The position numbers and the translations under genes are program-made. Below the pieces are notes generated by a model. It did not search any database. It had not been told where the DNA came from and saw only the letters and a program-made list of their open reading frames with translations. A DNA stretch of 64,000 nucleotides from Collinsella sp. (lineage in GTDB: Bacteria > Actinomycetota > Coriobacteriia > Coriobacteriales > Coriobacteriaceae). The stretch is taken from NCBI GenBank assembly GCA_018380195.1, contig JAGZUC010000014.1:1-64000 (forward strand), read 5' to 3'. Positions 28,193 to 37,461 of the stretch are shown here, piece by piece (the stretch's first letter is position 1; each line of letters begins with the position of its first letter).

Positions 28193-29113
28193 ATGCAAAA
28201 GGGAGATGCCATGGATGCGGCGGAGCGCTCGGAGCGCATCCCCGATATCGTCATCATCACCGGAATGTCCGGATCGGGCCGAACGCAGGCCATGCATGTG
28301 TTTGAGGACATGGGCTACTTTTGCATCGATAACCTGCCTCCGCGTCTCATCGCCCAGCTTGCCGAACTCGTCGGCATCAATACGGGCGTGGGCAGGCATC
28401 TTGCCGTCACCTGCGACCTGCGCAGCCAGGGCTTGTTCGATGAGCTGCTCGATGCCGTTGCCGCACTCGAGGAGCGCGAGATGAGCTGCGACATCGTGTT
28501 TCTCGAGGCCTCTGACGAGGTGCTGATCCGTCGTTATAGCGAAAACCGCCGCCGCCACCCCATTGCCAAGCCGGGAGAGACTACGGCCGATGCGATTCAG
28601 CGCGAGCGCCTGCAGCTGCAGGGCGTGCGCGATCGAGCCGATATGATCATCGACACGAGCCGCCTGCGCACCTCTGCCCTGCGCAACAAATTGCGCATGG
28701 CGTTCTCCGAGCTGTCCGACCAGCAGCTCATGGACGTTCACGTGTTCTCGTTTGGCTTTAAGCACGGCATGCCCGTCGAGGCGGACATTATGATCGACGT
28801 CCGCTTCCTGCCCAATCCGTTCTACGATCCCGAGATGCGCACCATGACCGGTCTCGATAAGAAAGTCTCCGACTTTGTTCTGGACCATCCCAAGACCCAG
28901 GAGTTCTGGAAGGCCTGGACGCAGCTGCTCGATACGGTCATGCCCGGCTATATCGCGGAGGGCAAGCCACAGCTTTCTATCGCCATCGGCTGCACGGGCG
29001 GTCAACACCGCAGCGTTGCCATCGCCGAGGCCACGGCACGTTATTTAGAAGGTGCCCAGTATCACGTGAGTATTTCCCATCGCGACCTGTCGCGCGCCAA
29101 CACGAAAGCATAG
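28193..29113 (+). CDS. rapZ: RapZ/YvcJ-family nucleotide-binding protein
   Basis: Member of the RapZ family (306 residues), RNA-binding adapter in E. coli and of broader regulatory role elsewhere. The N-terminal P-loop reads GMSGSGRT, with Arg for the usual Lys; actinobacterial relatives commonly have GRS/GRT here, so this is not damage. The C-terminal domain has FGFKHGMP, DVRFLPNPFYDPEMR and the IGCTGGQHRSV motif. An initial TAGGAGG supports the ATG at 28193. It is followed 6 bp later by whiA; the yvcK gene that commonly sits between them is missing. Confidence 0.92.
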   Translation: MQKGDAMDAAERSERIPDIVIITGMSGSGRTQAMHVFEDMGYFCIDNLPPRLIAQLAELVGINTGVGRHLAVTCDLRSQGLFDELLDAVAALEEREMSCDIVFLEASDEVLIRRYSENRRRHPIAKPGETTADAIQRERLQLQGVRDRADMIIDTSRLRTSALRNKLRMAFSELSDQQLMDVHVFSFGFKHGMPVEADIMIDVRFLPNPFYDPEMRTMTGLDKKVSDFVLDHPKTQEFWKAWTQLLDTVMPGYIAEGKPQLSIAIGCTGGQHRSVAIAEATARYLEGAQYHVSISHRDLSRANTKA

Positions 29114-29119
29114 ACCTGC

Positions 29120-30049
29120 ATGTCGTTTACCGCCGAGGTGCGTGACGAGCTCGCGCGCTGCGAACCCGAATGTGAATACTGCGACTTGTCGACGCTTGCC
29201 GCCCTGACGCGTGTGAGCGGCACACTTTCGCTGGCCGGCTCCGGGCGGTATCGTTTGACGGTCGCGACCGAGACGGGCGCTGTCGCGCGCACGATGATCA
29301 CACTGACGCATCGCATCCTTAAGCTCAAAACGGAATTCACCGTTCGTAAATCGGTCTTGCATAAGGTCCGTAACTATCTCATTACCCTGCCCGATCAGCC
29401 CGATCTGGACAAGGCTCTGGTGCTGCTGGGCATTCTCGACCGCAGGGGAGGGCTCGTAGCTGGTGTTCCCCGGCACATCGTTGCCCGTCCCTGCTGCAGG
29501 CTTGCCTACATTCGCGGCGCGCTCATCGCCGGCGGTTTCGTGGCCGATCCACGCGGCGATTTTCATTTGGAGATCGCGGTACAGGGAGAGCAATATGCCA
29601 AGGGGCTTTGCGATCTGTTGGAGCAGATTGGGGTCCATGCTCGTGTTAATGCACGGCGGGGGTCATATGCCGTGTACATTAAGAGCGCCGAGGAGATCGA
29701 GCAGCTCCTAAAGCTGATCGGCGCCAAGCGCAGCGTTGCCGAGATCGAGGAAGCGCGCGCGGTCAAATTGGTTAAGAACGACGTAAACCGTCGCGTGAAC
29801 GCCGAGCTCGCCAACCAGACCAGAAGTGCGGGTGCCGCCCAGCATCAGCTTGCGTTGATCGATGAGCTCGAACAGCGCGGCCTTCGCGATGCGCTTCCGG
29901 ATGCCTTGGCGGTCTTTTGCGACCTGCGCGAGCGCTACCCCGATCTGTCGCTGCGTGATTTAGGGGAGATGGCTGACCCTCCCTTGTCGAAGTCGGCCCT
30001 CTACCATCGTGTTTTACGGCTTGAAAAGCTCATTGAAGCAAACGGGTAG
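29120..30049 (+). CDS. whiA: WhiA DNA-binding regulator
   Basis: WhiA protein (309 residues), linked to sporulation in Streptomyces and to division and chromosome functions in non-sporulating bacteria. The N-terminal part (MSFTAEVRDELARCEPE, then the LAGLIDADG-like YIRGALIAGGFVADPRGDFHLEI) and the C-terminal helix-turn-helix (LSLRDLGEMADPPLSKSALYHRVLRLEKL) are complete. It starts 6 bp after rapZ and is probably co-transcribed. A roughly 190-bp gap with a CG-centred palindrome separates it from gap. Confidence 0.93.
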   Translation: MSFTAEVRDELARCEPECEYCDLSTLAALTRVSGTLSLAGSGRYRLTVATETGAVARTMITLTHRILKLKTEFTVRKSVLHKVRNYLITLPDQPDLDKALVLLGILDRRGGLVAGVPRHIVARPCCRLAYIRGALIAGGFVADPRGDFHLEIAVQGEQYAKGLCDLLEQIGVHARVNARRGSYAVYIKSAEEIEQLLKLIGAKRSVAEIEEARAVKLVKNDVNRRVNAELANQTRSAGAAQHQLALIDELEQRGLRDALPDALAVFCDLRERYPDLSLRDLGEMADPPLSKSALYHRVLRLEKLIEANG

Positions 30050-30094
30050 TTTAAAGTATCGACTTATATACGGATTTAGCTGCTATTTTATTCT

Positions 30095-30108
30095 TTAAAA
30101 CGTTTTAA
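30095..30108. promoter_or_regulatory. Palindromic operator candidate upstream of gap
   Basis: TTAAAACGTTTTAA is a perfect 14-bp palindrome centred on CG, the form of LacI-family and catabolite-response operators, about 135 bases before the gap start. A related TAAAACGTTTGA lies upstream of the sialic acid operon. Confidence 0.4.
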
Positions 30109-30242
30109 CGTAAATTTGATTTTCAATTTCGACTATTCTCGTGAAATTCAAGTCCAAAAAAAGGTATATTAGGCGAGTGGTTAGTTTGTGGGCCTCAACG
30201 GCGGGCGCTGTAGCTTGCGGGGGCCTTACGAAAGGAGACACA

Positions 30243-31268
30243 ATGGCAGTAAAGGTTGCTATTAACGGCTTCGGTCGCATCGGTCGTCTGGCTTTCCGTC
30301 AGATGTTCGGTCATGAGGGCTCCGAGATTGTCGCTATCAACGACCTCACCTCTCCCGATATGCTCGCTTACCTGCTGAAGTACGACTCCACGCAGGGCAA
30401 CTACGCTCGCGATCACGAGGTCGTTGCTGGCGAGGATTCCATCACCGTTGACGGCAAGGAGATCAAGATCTACAAGGAGGCCGACGCCAACAACCTGCCT
30501 TGGGGCGACCTCGACGTCGACGTCGTTCTCGAGTGCACCGGCTTCTACACCAGCAAGGCTAAGGCTCAGGCCCACATCAACGCTGGCGCCAAGAAGGTCG
30601 TCATCTCCGCTCCGGCTGGCAGCGATCTGCCCACCATCGTGTACAACGTCAACCACGAGACGCTGACCGCTGAGGACAACATCATCTCCGCTGCTTCCTG
30701 CACCACCAACTGCCTCGCCCCGATGGCCAAGGGTCTGAACGACTTCGCTCCCATCGTGTCCGGCATCATGACCACCATTCACGCCTGGACTGGCGACCAG
30801 ATGCCGCTCGACGGCCCGCAGCGCAAGGGCAACAAGCGTCGTAGCCGCGCCTGCGCCGTCAACATCGTCCCCAACACCACCGGTGCTGCCAAGGCTATCG
30901 GCCTGGTTCTCCCCGAGCTCAACGGTAAGCTCATCGGTGCCGCCCAGCGCGTCCCGACGCCGACCGGCTCCATCACCAACCTCTACGCTGTCGTTGACAA
31001 GAAGGTCACCGTCGACGAGGTCAACGCTGCTATGAAGGCCTACGCTGCCACCATCTCCGAGACCTTCGGTTACAACGAGGACGACATCGTCTCCACCGAC
31101 ATCATCGGCGAGACCCATGGCTCCATCTTCGACGCCACTCAGACCATGTGCTCTGACCTCGGCAACGGCCAGACCCTCGTTCAGGTCACCTCTTGGTACG
31201 ACAACGAGAACTCCTACACCTCTCAGATGGTCCGCACCATCAAGTACTTCGAGAAGTTCGTTGCTTAA
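30243..31268 (+). CDS. gap: Glyceraldehyde-3-phosphate dehydrogenase
   Basis: Glycolytic enzyme making 1,3-bisphosphoglycerate with NAD. The Rossmann motif [13 protein letters not shown] starts the protein and the catalytic Cys is C153 in [12 protein letters not shown]; the C-terminus has the expected [15 protein letters not shown]. Its 341 residues are normal. An AAAGGAG site lies before the ATG at 30243. Codon use is strongly biased to a few codons, as expected for a highly expressed gene. A terminator-like hairpin separates it from pgk, so gap may be transcribed both alone and with pgk-tpiA-gpmI. Confidence 0.97.
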   Translation: MAVKVAINGFGRIGRLAFRQMFGHEGSEIVAINDLTSPDMLAYLLKYDSTQGNYARDHEVVAGEDSITVDGKEIKIYKEADANNLPWGDLDVDVVLECTGFYTSKAKAQAHINAGAKKVVISAPAGSDLPTIVYNVNHETLTAEDNIISAASCTTNCLAPMAKGLNDFAPIVSGIMTTIHAWTGDQMPLDGPQRKGNKRRSRACAVNIVPNTTGAAKAIGLVLPELNGKLIGAAQRVPTPTGSITNLYAVVDKKVTVDEVNAAMKAYAATISETFGYNEDDIVSTDIIGETHGSIFDATQTMCSDLGNGQTLVQVTSWYDNENSYTSQMVRTIKYFEKFVA

Positions 31269-31305
31269 TTTAGCTTTTAGCGAATAGCTCGTTGAGCGTC
31301 TAAAG

Positions 31306-31352
31306 AAGGGCGCGGCCTTATAGGGCTTACACCCTAGGGTCGCGCCCTTTTT
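31306..31352 (+). terminator. Terminator between gap and pgk
   Basis: Nine-bp stem AAGGGCGCG / CGCGCCCTT with an internal region that can pair further (TAGGG/CCCTA), then TTTTT. A strong intrinsic terminator, possibly leaky. Confidence 0.82.
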
Positions 31353-31408
31353 ATAAGAAATCGTCTGCCGTAATGGGAGGCAGACACGTACGAAAGGTAG
31401 AAGCAAAC

Positions 31409-32599
31409 ATGGCCTTTACCAAGAAGACCGTCCGCGACATCGATGTCGACGGCAAGCGCGTTCTCGTCCGCGTTGACTTTAACGTGCCTATCAAGGATGG
31501 CGTCGTTGGCGACACCACCCGTATCAAGGCTGCCCTGCCCACCATCAACTACCTCGTTGAGCACAACGCTCGCGTCATCCTCATGAGCCACCTCGGCCGC
31601 CCCGAGGGTACCGGCTTCCAGCCTGAGCTCTCCCTCGAGCCTGTCGCCAAGAAGCTCGCTGAGCTCTCTGGTCTCGACGTTGCCTTTGTCGCCGACACCT
31701 ACGGCGAGAAGGCTGCCGAGGCTGTCGCCGCCGTTGAGCCGGGCAAGGTCCTCGTTCTCGAGAACGTCCGTTTCGACAAGCGTGAGAAGAAGAACGATCC
31801 CGAGATCGCCAAGAAGCTCGCTTCCTATGGTGACGTCTTCGTTCTCGATGCCTTCGGCACCGCTCACCGCGCCCAGGGTTCCGTCGTGGGCCCCGCCGCT
31901 TACCTGCCTGCCGTCGCCGGCTTCCTGCTCGAGAAGGAGGTCGACACGCTGACCGGCATCTTCGCCGAGCCCGAGCGCCCCTTCGTCGCTATCGTCGGCG
32001 GTTCCAAGGTTTCCTCCAAGATCGGCGTTCTCGATCACCTCATCGACTCTGCTGACACCCTGATCATCGGTGGCGGTATGGCCTACACCTTCTTCCTGGC
32101 TCAGGGCCTGTCCGTCGGTCAGTCCCTCAAGGAAGAGGACTGGGTCGAGCGCGCCGGCGAGATGCTCAAGAAGGCCGAGGAGAAGGGCGTCAAGATTCTG
32201 CTCCCCATCGACAACCGCGTTGCCGATCACTTTGGCGAGGACGCTGTCCCCGAGGTTGTCGCTTCCGACGCTATCCCCGACGATCGTGAGGGTATGGACA
32301 TCGGCCCCAAGACCGAGGAGCTTTACGCCGAGGCCGTCAAGGGCGCCAAGACTGTGTTCTGGAATGGTCCCATGGGCGTCTTCGAGTTCGACAACTTCGC
32401 TCACGGCACCCAGGCTATCGCCGAGGCTGTCGCCGAGGCCGACTGCACCTCGATCATCGGCGGTGGCGACTCTGTCGCAGCTGTCAACAAGTTCAACCTG
32501 GCCGACAAGATGAGCTGGATCTCCACCGGTGGCGGCGCTTCCATGGAGCTCGTCGAGGGTAAGGCCCTGCCCGGAGTGGAGGCGCTTCTCGATGCCTAA
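31409..32599 (+). CDS. pgk: Phosphoglycerate kinase
   Basis: Transfers phosphate from 1,3-bisphosphoglycerate to ADP. The signature RVLVRVDFNVPIKDG, substrate-binding LMSHLGRPEG, AFGTAHRAQGSV and the C-terminal nucleotide-site GGGDSVAAVNKF are present in 396 residues. The start has AAAGG upstream. The last 8 bp overlap the tpiA start codon region, giving coupled translation. Confidence 0.97.
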   Translation: MAFTKKTVRDIDVDGKRVLVRVDFNVPIKDGVVGDTTRIKAALPTINYLVEHNARVILMSHLGRPEGTGFQPELSLEPVAKKLAELSGLDVAFVADTYGEKAAEAVAAVEPGKVLVLENVRFDKREKKNDPEIAKKLASYGDVFVLDAFGTAHRAQGSVVGPAAYLPAVAGFLLEKEVDTLTGIFAEPERPFVAIVGGSKVSSKIGVLDHLIDSADTLIIGGGMAYTFFLAQGLSVGQSLKEEDWVERAGEMLKKAEEKGVKILLPIDNRVADHFGEDAVPEVVASDAIPDDREGMDIGPKTEELYAEAVKGAKTVFWNGPMGVFEFDNFAHGTQAIAEAVAEADCTSIIGGGDSVAAVNKFNLADKMSWISTGGGASMELVEGKALPGVEALLDA

Positions 32600-33359
32600 T
32601 CGCACCCTTCTTATCGCTGGTAACTGGAAGATGAACAACGACGTCGCCGAGGCCGCCAAGCTCGCCGACGAGCTGGCTCAGGCTCTGCCCGAGGTTCCGG
32701 CCGGCGTCGAGGTGCTCGTCTGCCCTCCGACCATCGACATCACCACGGTTCATGACCGTATTCAGGCTGCTCCCATCGCCCTCGGTGCACAGAACGTGTA
32801 CTGGGAGGCCAAGGGTGCCTTTACCGGTGAGTCCTCTTGCGACATGCTCAAGTCCGCTGGCTGCACCTACTGCATCATCGGCCACTCCGAGCGTCGTGAC
32901 TACTTCCACGAGACCGACGAGGACCAGAACAAGAAGGCCAAGGCTCTCGTTGCCGCCGGCCTTGTTCCCGTCTTCTGCTGCGGCGAGTCCCTCGAGGTCC
33001 GCGAGGCCGGCACCTATGTCGAGCACGTCGTGAACCAGGTCAAGGCTGGCCTTGCTGGTCTTGAGATCACCTGCCCCAAGCAGGTCGTCGTCGCCTACGA
33101 GCCCATCTGGGCCATCGGCACCGGCAAGACCGCTACCGCCGAGGATGCTCAGGAGGTCTGCGGCGCTATCCGTGAGACCCTCAAGGAGATGTTCGGCGAG
33201 GAGCTCGCCAACGGCATCCGCGTTCTCTACGGTGGTTCCGCCAAGCCCGGTAACATCGCCGAACTCGTCGCCAAGCCCGACGTTGACGGCGCCCTCGTGG
33301 GCGGCGCTTCGCTCAAGGCTGCCGACTTCGCCTCTATGGTCGTCAAGGCAGGCGAGTAG
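32592..33359 (+). CDS. tpiA: Triosephosphate isomerase
   Basis: Interconverts dihydroxyacetone phosphate and glyceraldehyde 3-phosphate. The 255-residue barrel has GNWKMN with the catalytic Lys, IIGHSERR with the catalytic His, and the signature VVAYEPIWAIGTGKTAT with the catalytic Glu. It overlaps pgk by 8 bp and is followed 5 bp later by gpmI. A GTGGAGG within the pgk end serves as ribosome binding site. Confidence 0.97.
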   Translation: MPNRTLLIAGNWKMNNDVAEAAKLADELAQALPEVPAGVEVLVCPPTIDITTVHDRIQAAPIALGAQNVYWEAKGAFTGESSCDMLKSAGCTYCIIGHSERRDYFHETDEDQNKKAKALVAAGLVPVFCCGESLEVREAGTYVEHVVNQVKAGLAGLEITCPKQVVVAYEPIWAIGTGKTATAEDAQEVCGAIRETLKEMFGEELANGIRVLYGGSAKPGNIAELVAKPDVDGALVGGASLKAADFASMVVKAGE

Positions 33360-33364
33360 GACAT

Positions 33365-34918
33365 ATGGCACAACGTCATCTTCCTGCACTCCTGATTATC
33401 ATGGACGGCTGCGGCCTGGCTCCGGCTGATGGCGAGAACGCCGTCGCCGCTGCCAAGACGCCCTTCCTTGATGGCCTGTACGAGAAGTATCCTCACACCA
33501 CGCTCGGTGCTTCGGGCGAGGACGTGGGCCTTCCCGACGGCCAGATGGGCAACTCCGAGGTGGGTCACCTCAACATCGGTGCCGGTCGCATCGTGTTCCA
33601 GGAGCTTTCGCGCATCAACAATGCCATCAAGGACGGCTCCATCGCCAAGAACGAGGTTTTCGTCAAGGCCATGGACGATGTCAAGGCTGACGGCAAGACT
33701 CTCCACCTCATGGGCCTTATGAGCCCTGGCGGCGTTCACTCCCACATGAACCACGTCGAGGCTCTGGTCAAGATGGCTGCCGAGCATGGTGTCAAGACCG
33801 TTCGCGTCCACGCCTTCATGGATGGTCGCGACGTTGACCCGCAGTCCGGTGCCGGTTACATGAGTGAGTTCTGCGCCTTCCTGGCCAAGATTTCCGAGGA
33901 GACCGGTTGCGACGCTCGCGTTGCCACCGTCTCGGGTCGTTATTGGGCGATGGACCGCGACAACCGTTGGGAGCGCATCCAGCGCGCCTACGACGTCATG
34001 GTCAACGCGTCCGATGCTGATACCGACCCCGTTGCCGGTATCAAGGCCTACTACGAGAAGGACCCGCGCGGCGACGAGTTCGTCGAGCCCTTCGCTGCCC
34101 ACAACGAGGGCATTCACGAGGGCGACGCGGCCATCTTCTTCAACTTCCGTCCCGACCGCGCTCGTCAGATGACCCGCGTGTTCACGGACAAGGAGTTCGA
34201 CGGCTTTGAGCGCGAGCAGATCAAGCTTTCGCACTTTGTGACGATGACCGAGTATGATCCGACGTTTGACGTCGAGGTCGCCTTCCCCAAGACGTTCCCC
34301 GAGAACGTCCTGGCCGACGTTATCGCCGCCAATGGCCTGAAGCAGCTGCACACTGCCGAGACCGAGAAGTACGCCCACGTGACGTTCTTCCTCAACGGTG
34401 GCATCGAGGAGCCCAAGGAGGGCGAGGAGCGCGTGCTCGTCGCTTCCCCCAAGGTTGCTACCTACGATCTGCAGCCCGAGATGAGCGCTCCCGAGGTTAC
34501 CGAGAAGCTCGTCGCCGCCATCAACGAGGATTGCGCTGATTTCTACATCGTGAACTTCGCGAACTGCGACATGGTTGGTCACACCGGTGTCTTTGACGCC
34601 GCCGTTGAGGCTGTCGAGGCTGTTGACGATGCCCTGTCCAAGGTTGTCCCGGCGATTCTCGCCAAGGGCGGCTTTGCACTGATTACCGCCGACCACGGCA
34701 ACGCCGATCACATGTTTGACGTTGCTTCCGACGGTTCCAAGCATCCGTTTACGGCTCACACCACCAACCGCGTGCCGTTCATCATCGTTGATGAGAAGGC
34801 ACAGCTCACCGGTATCGAGGACGGCCGTCTTTCCGATATCGCTCCGACCATGCTCACCATGGCTGGTATTGAGCCTTCCGCCGAGATGACGGGCCGCGTG
34901 CTCGCCACCGAGGCCTAA
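33365..34918 (+). CDS. gpmI: 2,3-bisphosphoglycerate-independent phosphoglycerate mutase
   Basis: Mn-dependent mutase of the alkaline phosphatase superfamily, converting 3- to 2-phosphoglycerate. The nucleophile Ser is in DGQMGNSEVGHLNIGAG, and metal-site motifs IIMDGCGL, RPDRARQ and TADHGNADHM are intact in 517 residues. It lies 5 bp after tpiA. The insertion of gpmI between tpiA and secG differs from the order I know in many actinobacteria. Confidence 0.96.
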   Translation: MAQRHLPALLIIMDGCGLAPADGENAVAAAKTPFLDGLYEKYPHTTLGASGEDVGLPDGQMGNSEVGHLNIGAGRIVFQELSRINNAIKDGSIAKNEVFVKAMDDVKADGKTLHLMGLMSPGGVHSHMNHVEALVKMAAEHGVKTVRVHAFMDGRDVDPQSGAGYMSEFCAFLAKISEETGCDARVATVSGRYWAMDRDNRWERIQRAYDVMVNASDADTDPVAGIKAYYEKDPRGDEFVEPFAAHNEGIHEGDAAIFFNFRPDRARQMTRVFTDKEFDGFEREQIKLSHFVTMTEYDPTFDVEVAFPKTFPENVLADVIAANGLKQLHTAETEKYAHVTFFLNGGIEEPKEGEERVLVASPKVATYDLQPEMSAPEVTEKLVAAINEDCADFYIVNFANCDMVGHTGVFDAAVEAVEAVDDALSKVVPAILAKGGFALITADHGNADHMFDVASDGSKHPFTAHTTNRVPFIIVDEKAQLTGIEDGRLSDIAPTMLTMAGIEPSAEMTGRVLATEA

Positions 34919-34943
34919 GAGAAAACAAATACCGTTTTCTAGT

Positions 34944-34978
34944 AAGGGGGTTGTCCACAACCGGACAACCCCCTTTTT
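34944..34978 (+). terminator. Terminator of the pgk-tpiA-gpmI operon
   Basis: Perfect 13-bp stem AAGGGGGTTGTCC / GGACAACCCCCTT with a 6-nt loop and a T-run; flanking AAATACC / GGTATTT can extend the pairing. Confidence 0.93.
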
Positions 34979-35082
34979 GGTATTTCTGCCATTTCCACCC
35001 CGTCCTTGAGTGGCAGGTAGGGGAGAGCGGGGGATTGTGGTACAGTACTGGAGTATGAATTGTTCTATTAAGGAGCTTATCT

Positions 35083-35337
35083 ATGGGTCCGTTCCAGATT
35101 CTTCTGTTTGTCGTTTGGGCTGTTTCTGCCGTGGCGCTGACGATTCTCGTCCTGATGCATTCCGGTAAGGGTACCGGCGTTTCGGATATGATTGCCAGCT
35201 CGCTGTATAACTCCAGCTCTGCTACGGGCGTTATGGAGCAGAACCTTGACCGCCTGACCGTCATCATGGCTGTCGTGTTTGCCGTGTGCGTCGTGCTGTG
35301 CATGTTCTTCTTCCCGCAGGGCATCGTGGGCTACTAA
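35083..35337 (+). CDS. secG: Protein translocase subunit SecG
   Basis: Small auxiliary subunit of the SecYEG channel (84 residues) with two hydrophobic helices (about residues 4-26 and 57-78) joined by the typical loop HSGKGTGVSDMIASS. AAGGAG precedes the ATG. It stands alone between two terminators. Its place downstream of gap-pgk-tpiA agrees with conserved actinobacterial synteny. Confidence 0.93.
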   Translation: MGPFQILLFVVWAVSAVALTILVLMHSGKGTGVSDMIASSLYNSSSATGVMEQNLDRLTVIMAVVFAVCVVLCMFFFPQGIVGY

Positions 35338-35360
35338 TCACGAGCCGTATAAATACTTGA

Positions 35361-35391
35361 AAAGGGTCCCGCAAGTGCGGGACCCTTTTTG
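35361..35391 (+). terminator. Terminator after secG
   Basis: Twelve-bp perfect stem AAAGGGTCCCGC / GCGGGACCCTTT with the tetraloop AAGT, then TT. Confidence 0.93.
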
Positions 35392-35500
35392 TTTACATAT
35401 TTGTAACAGAGTCAAAATATCCTCATATACTTCGCCCAACTAAAGAAAATCTCGACCGTTAACCGGAATTAGCCCCAAATCGTGCATAAAATGCGCTACT

Positions 35501-35532
35501 GTATTGCAATACGTTGGTCTGCTTTGTATAAC
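35501..35532 (+). promoter_or_regulatory. Promoter of the oligopeptide transporter operon
   Basis: TTGCAA (35504-35509), 17 bp, TG then TATAAC (35527-35532): a good sigma-70-type promoter. A perfect 12-bp palindrome GTATTGCAATAC (35501-35512) covers the -35 and could be a repressor site. The leader to the gene is about 95 bases. Confidence 0.6.
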
Positions 35533-35628
35533 CAGCCAAAACGGCGGACCGCGTTTGAATGGTTCGATTGGGCTGTCTTGACGTTGCCCGACCGAACTTA
35601 CTTTGTCCTATCTCATAAGGAGGATGGC

Positions 35629-37305
35629 ATGGCTGATTCTATGTTCCAACAGCCCGTTATGGGTCGTCGCGCCTTTGTCGGCGGTACCCTTGCTGCGAGC
35701 TCCATGGCTTTTCTTGCCGCATGCGGCAAGAAGGGCGGCGACGCTTCCGGTTCTGAGTCCGGTTCGACGCTGAACTTCTACATCAACAACCCGGTCTGCA
35801 TCGACCCCTACAATGTCCAGGAGGACCAGGGCACTCAGGTCGAGTACCAGCTCTTTGACGCTCTGACCTCTTATGACGCCGAGAAGGGCGAGATCGTTCC
35901 GCTGGCTTGCGAGTCCTTTGAGGCCAACGACGACGCCACCGAGTTTACCTTCAAGATCAAGAAGGCCAAGTTCCACAACGGTGACGACGTTACCTCCAAG
36001 TCCTTCAAGCTCGGTTGGGAGCGTCTGGTCAACACCAAGTCGGCCATCGCTACCGAGTACGGCCCTTCCGAGGTCTCCTATCACCTTTCTATGGTCGAGG
36101 GCTATGACGACCTGCTTGCCGGTAACGCTACCGAGCTCAGCGGTGTTACTTGCCCCGACGATGAGACCCTCGTCGTCAAGCTGTCTTCCGCTTACGCCGA
36201 CTTCCCCTTCGTCGCCTCTCACCCGGCTCTGGCCCCGGTTCCCGAGTGCGCCGAGTCCGATGTCAAGAGCTTCTATCTTGCACCGGTCGGTAACGGCCCG
36301 TTCATGATGGACGGCAAGTGGGAGGATGGTCAGGAGATCAACCTCAAGAAGTTCGACGATTACTATGGCGACAAGGCCAAGATCGATGGCATCCACTTCC
36401 AGGTCATCAAGGACATGGAGACTGCTTACAAGGAGTTCCAGGCCGGTAACCTCGATGTCTGCGACGTTCCCGTTGCTCAGATCGATGCCGCCAAGAAGGA
36501 TCGCGGCGTGTCCAAGGACGGCTACACCATGGGTGACGGCGAGCGCATGCTGCTCGGCGCCGAGCCTTCCACGTACTATCTGACCTGCAACACCACGGCC
36601 GAGCCGTTCAACAACGCCGACCTGCGTAGGGGCATCTCCCTGGCCATCAACCGTGAGGCCATCTGCAAGACCATCTTCAAGGGTACCCGTACCCCTGCCG
36701 ACGGCATTGTTCCTCCGGGCATCGATGGCTACAAGGAGGGCGCATGGGAGTTCTGCGCCTACGATGTCGACAAGGCTAACGAGTACCTCGACAAGGTTGC
36801 TCCCGCTGGCGCTAACGGGGATCGTGGCATTAGCGTGACCCTTTCCTACAACCAGGACGGCGGTCACAAGGAGATCATGGAGTCCATCATCGGTGACCTC
36901 GCCAAGGTTGGCGTTACCGCTGTCTCCGATACCCCTGAGTGGTCTGCCTTGCTCGAGCAGTACCAGAACTTTAACTATCAGTTCGGTCGTCTGGGTTGGA
37001 TTGCCGACTACCCGATTATGGACAACTTCCTGTATCCGCTGTTCCACTCTGATTCCCTCGGTGGCGACAACCGCTCCGGTTACAACAACCCCGAGTTCGA
37101 CGCCAAGGTCGACGAGGCTCGTACTATTGTTGACGACGAGGAGCGCGTCGCTAAGATGCAGGAGGCCGATGCAATGGTCGCTGCCGACTGCCCGGTCATC
37201 CCGGTGATGTTCTACACGCACACCATCGTCGGCTCCGATCGCATCAAGCACCTCTATGTCGATCCGCAGAAGCACGCCGAGCTGGGTACCGCTGAGCTCG
37301 CCTAA
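35629..37305 (+). CDS. Oligopeptide ABC transporter substrate-binding lipoprotein
   Basis: Family 5 solute-binding protein of 558 residues, OppA-like. The N-terminus has GRRAFVGGTLAASSMAFLAAC, a lipoprotein signal with lipobox LAAC and a possible twin-arginine feature, then a Gly/Ser linker. Motifs such as FKIKKAKFHNGDDVTSKSFKLGWERL match OppA rather than DppA. The start at 35629 has AAGGAGG 5 bases upstream; the frame stays open further 5' without a site. It is the first gene of a five-gene operon with its own hairpin behind it. Peptides are the probable substrate. Confidence 0.88.
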   Translation: MADSMFQQPVMGRRAFVGGTLAASSMAFLAACGKKGGDASGSESGSTLNFYINNPVCIDPYNVQEDQGTQVEYQLFDALTSYDAEKGEIVPLACESFEANDDATEFTFKIKKAKFHNGDDVTSKSFKLGWERLVNTKSAIATEYGPSEVSYHLSMVEGYDDLLAGNATELSGVTCPDDETLVVKLSSAYADFPFVASHPALAPVPECAESDVKSFYLAPVGNGPFMMDGKWEDGQEINLKKFDDYYGDKAKIDGIHFQVIKDMETAYKEFQAGNLDVCDVPVAQIDAAKKDRGVSKDGYTMGDGERMLLGAEPSTYYLTCNTTAEPFNNADLRRGISLAINREAICKTIFKGTRTPADGIVPPGIDGYKEGAWEFCAYDVDKANEYLDKVAPAGANGDRGISVTLSYNQDGGHKEIMESIIGDLAKVGVTAVSDTPEWSALLEQYQNFNYQFGRLGWIADYPIMDNFLYPLFHSDSLGGDNRSGYNNPEFDAKVDEARTIVDDEERVAKMQEADAMVAADCPVIPVMFYTHTIVGSDRIKHLYVDPQKHAELGTAELA

Positions 37306-37402
37306 GAGTTTGCAGCTTCCGTGAGGGTCAAGTATTTACGTAGACCTCATGGGAAACATACAGTTCTCCCTAACCTGGGGTAAACTGGCTGATGGTAATT
37401 TT

Positions 37403-37430
37403 GGGATGCCGGTCTGGCGATCGGCATCCC
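37403..37430 (+). terminator. Hairpin between binding protein and permease genes
   Basis: Nine-bp stem GGGATGCCG / CGGCATCCC with a 10-nt loop, preceded by TTTT and followed by ATTTAGG. Same position as the hairpin after the binding protein of the sialic acid operon. Confidence 0.6.
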
Positions 37431-37461
37431 ATTTAGGTTAATCCCTAGATAGGGGAGTGGT

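Noticed and set aside
28193..29113. Damaged P-loop in RapZ (Arg for Lys)
   Set aside because: Arg at this position is, to my knowledge, common in actinobacterial RapZ proteins; the rest of the protein is intact.
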